Shown piece after piece: positions 30,001 through 36,000 of a stretch of 64,000 bases of DNA. Position numbers and translations under genes: made by a program. Each line of letters starts with the position of its first letter. The first letter of the stretch is position 1. The notes under the pieces are model-generated. The model saw only the letters and a list, made by a program, of their open reading frames with translations, was not told the DNA's origin and made no database searches. The stretch spans positions 8,471,300-8,535,299 of the forward strand of contig OY979730.1 in the NCBI GenBank assembly GCA_963855995.1, read 5' to 3'. Origin of the DNA: Muricea muricata (lineage: Eukaryota; Cnidaria; Anthozoa; Malacalcyonacea; Plexauridae).

Positions 30001-33000
30001 TTTTAGCCCACGCTTGCAATTATTGGAAAGGGTTTCTTTATTTTTTCCAAATACTTTATGTTATATTGTCAAAATAGTTGAAATTACAAATTTGTTTATT
30101 GGAAACATAGATGGTAGAAGGTTTTTTTAACAAACTTGCAATTATGAAATTGTACTAATTTTGGCTATATAACAGTTTCAGAACAAAACAATTAAGAGAA
30201 ATATGTTTCCTGGAGCCCATAAGTAATGTGCAGGCTCTCGAGATACGTAAATACACTTATTAGGTCTACAGGCACAATATAAAGCAAAAATGGAATCGTT
30301 TCCCGATAGCTTGAGGTTTTTTCGTCTGACTGCCTGATTATCTGTTACATTAATAGTTGTCTCGTCAAATTCTGTAGGTACTTGACGTCGTTATACATCG
30401 ATTTATTGAACTACCACCTGTTAGTGCTGGCCTTGAAAATCTTTTGCATAACTTTGGAGCGTTGTATAAGTTTCATGGTGAGTAAGACGGTAAACGTTTA
30501 GACGATAAAAATCAAAACGTTGCACACTTTTCAGGGTTTTGCCTGACTGTGAACAAACGACTCCTCTTCTTCCATGCAATTTTTCAAAATATTTAAGAAA
30601 CCATAAACAAAAACTGTTGTCGATGTATAAATATTACCTGCCTTCTTCTGGTGAATGGTTTGGGGGCACGTGAACCTGCTATAGGCTTGTTATGGGTCAA
30701 TACTACCCACATTCGTGTCACCGCGACAAATCTACAGCGATGTAACTAAAGGCTGCTTTCCAGTTATCCGTTTGTTACACGTACGTGCACGCACGTAAAA
30801 GTTTAAACTCTCTAAGTAGTTTGTATTTAACAAATAGAATCACTAAAGTGTGCTAACTCGTAAGGAATGCTGAGTTCTCTCCATCAAAACATTTGTTCAT
30901 TTCAAATATAACATTGATATTGATTTAGGCTTTTACGTGCGTGTACCTACGTGTGTAAAACGCGTAACTGGAAAACAGCCTTTAAGAGTTATATGCTGCG
31001 AACTAGGATTGTAAGAGATACTTTTACTCGACGAAATTCTGGCTCAGAGGACAAATTTATCACTTTTAGCCCAAGTTCTCGCTATATTATAATCATTATT
31101 TTTCTTTATAACCGAGTCAGTTTTCTTTGATGGGCTGAGGGGTTTTACATGAACTAAGAAACCTTGAATAACACCCGATAATCCTCTTCCACTACAAACA
31201 AAAATTCCAGCACGAAAAACATTGATTTCCCGATTAAGCATGCGCAAAACTGCAACTCTACAACAAGTAAAACGTGCGAGCCAATGTTTATCACAAAACT
31301 GTTCCCTAGTTTGCCCACACTGGGAAACACGTAGAAACATTTGCAGGAAACATTTTTTCCGCAACAATGTTCCCTGTTTGCCCAGGGCTTTAGAAAAACC
31401 TCACTAGCCTCGCTTTGATGTTCTCGTGCCAGTTCTTTTACACGATGGCTGCTATTATAAAGCCCCTTTTACACGACCAAATTTTTTTGTCAAAATTCAT
31501 GTGCTAAGGGCTTTTTGACCGTGTAAATTAGGGTTTTTTTTTTTTTACAAACTTACATTCAAAACACATTTGACACATGAAATTTGGAGAAAAAAAATTT
31601 GGTCGTGTAAAAGGGGCTTAAATAAGACCTATATTTCGGTGAATATTCGTCAAAAAATTACTGTATATAATTGTTCACAATTGTAGCCAGTTTAACGTTG
31701 AATGTTTTCTCTCCTAGATCGCCCGATCACTTACGTTTACAATGCACTTTATTATTATAATCACATCTTGAATCAACGGCAAGCTTCAAGAAAGAAACTC
31801 GTAAGCGTTATAATTGGTTAGTATAGGTTGATTCTTTCAACCTGGTGGGGTTTTTGCCGAAGGCTGAATGATTTTCCCAAAACAAACAAAATGGTGAAAG
31901 GTATTTCCACAAACAAAACTGCTTCAGAGGAATTACAGCAAAAGTGCGGTATAAAATACGAACAACAACTCTAATTTTTGGCTTAAAGAAAATATATGAT
32001 GTTGACGTTAAAAATTGTCGTCCAAAACAGCGAGATAAAGCGCTTCAAAAGCTTTTTATACGTTGAGCCCTTAAGCTGTGTGAATTTGTCATGGTATTAA
32101 TAAACAAATAATCATGCGATGTGCTTTCGTTTTAATACAATTTTGGCAAAATTTCCAAAGATTGCTCGTACTATTAATCCCAAATTGTACTCGCCATCGC
32201 ATAATTACCAAAACTTATATAGTCGAGAATATTCTTTATGAAGCAGATTAAGAATAATAATGTTATTTGAATTTTTTTCCAACAATAAGTTTTGATGTTT
32301 CCCCCAAAGCTGTATTTACGATTTACTTATGTGGCGATTGATTATATTTCAGGTGCCTTTTCAAATATCCGCCCTCCAAACTGGTGAGTTGTTACAGTAT
32401 TGTATACGCATGATTTTTATTGTGAATCCTTGGTAAGCTGAAAAATATGACTGACCGCGCTGGGAATAAAACCTACGACTATTCGAGAGCTTTCGATCCG
32501 TAAGCTTGGGTCTTCATTAGTGGTAATAATTTGCACAAGGAACTTATCCTTTATCTTTTAATCAAGGTGTTTGTCAAATTTGTTTCTGGATTATTTGAAA
32601 ACAGCTGAAATAGAATGGAAACCAGATCTGGAATACTACTGCGGAATGGTGGGAAGGCTAGTTGATAGTATCCTTTTTCCTATAATAATTAAGTAAGTAA
32701 GTAAAGACTTTATTTTCAGAGGGTAACACTGAATAGCAAAAGCTAATAAATTTGTGGCCCTCTATACAACTAAAATTTGCAAGTTATAGCTTGAAATGTG
32801 GAAATTGAAAAAATAGTAATACTTAGTAACAAGATTTTTTGTATCTTGGTATTGTGTAGTCATGCGAAATTAAAGACGATTATACATTGGTGTCGAAGGA
32901 ACTTAAGATGGATCCAGCATAATCTGGTGGGGAAGGGGTGCTCTGGCTTTTTAAAACCAGTTAAGGTGGCTCGATACAGTTTTCAAAAAATTAAGACTTG

Positions 33001-36000
33001 ACACTTTTAATTTTTGCACTGTTAAATTTAAATAAGTCTGTATTGAATTTTTCATGTATTTTAACATATTTTCTTTGAAACTATGGCAGTTTTGATCACC
33101 AATGCTCCGTTGCTATGGCAACACTTGCGTATGAAATTTGCTTAAAAACGGTGTATTTTGCTGCATAAGTGAAAAATAAGCACGGTGATTCCCAATTATT
33201 TTTTGCACACTATTTTTCTTACAAAATAAGCTAAAGATAAGCAAAGTTTAAAAAAATTCTGTTTGGCCAATCTTTGTCAAAATGCAAAAATGCTATTTTT
33301 CTAAATATTTTTTTTGGCTTACAGAATTTTTTTATTTTTTCTATAAAGAACGATATTTGTAGTGCAAAGCTGCATGCAAAATTTCAAGATAGGTCACCGT
33401 ACAAAATAACGAGATACTGTGGATTGTTTTTTAAAAATTACATTTTCTAATGACGTCAGCAATTAGTAAATCCGCATTCAGTTTGCATTTTTTACGCGTG
33501 AAATGGCGGCAACATCTCTCATGACATGCAATATTCGACGTTTTTCGTATTTATTTGTTGTAAAGAGATATATAAGAAGATTTGTGTGAATAACATTAAA
33601 TTTGGCGCATGCTGTCTTTATTTAATTTGTGAGTATTACTATGTCGAGCCACCTTAAAGGGAAATGGCAACAAAAATTTTTATTGTCTTATTTGAAAGTG
33701 ACTCCAAAACAATACATAGAAGTCTATGACAGAATTTTTATATCTGCCTTATTTGGTGAGATATTTTGATTTGAAATATTTACTTGTCCGCCATCTTGGA
33801 TATTTGTGGATATGCATGATACGTCACAACTGGGGTCACGCAATTTGTTTTTCTTACGACACAATAATTAATCTTCTCCAATAACCACACACATGGTAAG
33901 TGTTTCGGATTTCAGCACGGTTTGAAAAGGCTTGAAACATATTTCATTTGGTGGTTGGTATTTAGGAGAAGCTTTGAATGACTTATCCCTGTTGTGACGT
34001 CACCAAAATATTGTTAATGAGGTTGAAAATTAATCCAAGATGGCGGACAGTTTGTTGATTTAGGTGACAATATCTCCCGAAGTAAAACAGATATAAAAAT
34101 TTTGTAATAGACTTTTATATATTATTTTCGAGTCTCCTTCAAATGAGGCAATAAAAATTTTTGTTGCCATTTCCCTTTAAACTACTCGCAGTTCTTGATT
34201 TAAAAGATATATAACGCTCGACTGCGTCTAGCGCCTTTATACGTGATAAAGCACTTCTGCTCGTGTTTTGAATATTACCGAAAATCGCAACAATTCATCA
34301 AATGCATGGAAAACACTCCCTGTGTGTTTTCGCTCTCGACAACGTTACTCAAAAACGTTTATCCTTAACATGGTGTAGCAATCTCTGGGAATTCACCTTT
34401 TCCTACATTTGACTTGCGTTTTCATGAATTCCCCAGTACATCCGCGCATGCTCTTTACTCGACATGTGTCGAACTGATGTGTCTTCCTGTCAGTGACCTG
34501 GACATTGGTAAAGCTTTGTTCTCGGTTATATATAAATGGTAAGGAGACGTCAGGATTTCTGTGTATATTGTAGCTACTAATAATGTACGGTTATATCGAC
34601 ACATGTGGAAATTGGGAGAACGGGAAATTGTGTGGAAACACGGCACCCGCAGTGCGGAGAGTTTTCGTACAATTTCTATTGTTGATCTGGCTGAATATCA
34701 ATACGGAAAAAATCCATCAATACAGAAAAAGTCGCTTTGATTGGCTCATTAACTGGAAGTTGTGAACATTTTGAGGAGCTTATCAAATGAATTCCTCACT
34801 GTTAGCAAATAAATTGACTAATGATTTTGGAAACTCTTCTATTGGCCAACTTGACTAAGGACCATAGATATCTCATATACACTAGATAGCGCATTTATAT
34901 ATCAAAAAGTGAAGCCTGAAATCTCAGCGGTATCCCCTCGTAACAATAGGCGGCGGCCATATTGGTCGTTCCCACTCATCAAAAAAATTCTACAGAAAAC
35001 ACTATACTTTTCTGCATTTGTGTATTAAATACTTTTTAGCTGCATAAAGGAGGATTTATTGTTAACTTTGTCCATTTCCGCAAAACAAAATACACCGCTT
35101 CGTGTCAACTCTGTGGGAGCGACCACCGCCTGCGATCTGGCTTCAATTTTTGCCTGCCCACAGCGTGGGATGTACCATCTACTGTATATGAGATATCTAT
35201 ACCAAGGACCAGAGCAATTATTTGGAATCCAAACCACCCTGTTAAACTAAGCAGTCCGGAGAAAAATATACACCCAGTGTTCGTGAAGTCATTGATCTTG
35301 GTAATATTGTTTAGCGGTGAAACAAGCAGAGGCTTCGAAATTTTGAATGATACCAGCACTTGGATGAATGCAGTTGCTTTAATAATTTCCTCGCTACCTG
35401 TAAGTACATTTCTATATCTTGCAATTCAGGGCTTATTTCTGAACTCGTCGAGGGTGTAGGAAGATGTCGGTGCAATTTTTTCTTGCAACTTGCAACGATT
35501 AGCTTGCACAGCAAGTTCCAACCCATATTATGCTGTATTAATTGCACCAGGTGATGTCATAAGTCGTAAGAAGGAGGTGAAATAGAAATTCGAGAAAAGA
35601 AGTTGCATTAAAAGAAATTTACATTATCTCATCACTGACACCATAATACGTTGCGGGTGAAATTCCTTTACACACACAGTCGAAAACGCACTTGTTGCAA
35701 CAAGTCTGTTACAAGCTTGTTACCTTGCACTCATCAAGACGATATCAGCATGGGTTCGCATCGTTTGCTCGGGCTTGATGATAACAAGATTGCTGCAAGT
35801 TGGCTACAGGCTTGATGCAAGATGATTCTCAAGACATTTTTCAGCTTCGTGCAAGTTCTTTGAACAACTTGCAACAAGCCTGCAAATATCAATTGCATCA
35901 TATCTTTTTTTCACAGACTTAATGCACTTGATGAAGCCAACAGGCTTGATGTAACGTGATGACAAACTTGCATCAAGCCGCTAAAATCCAAAACTTGCAT

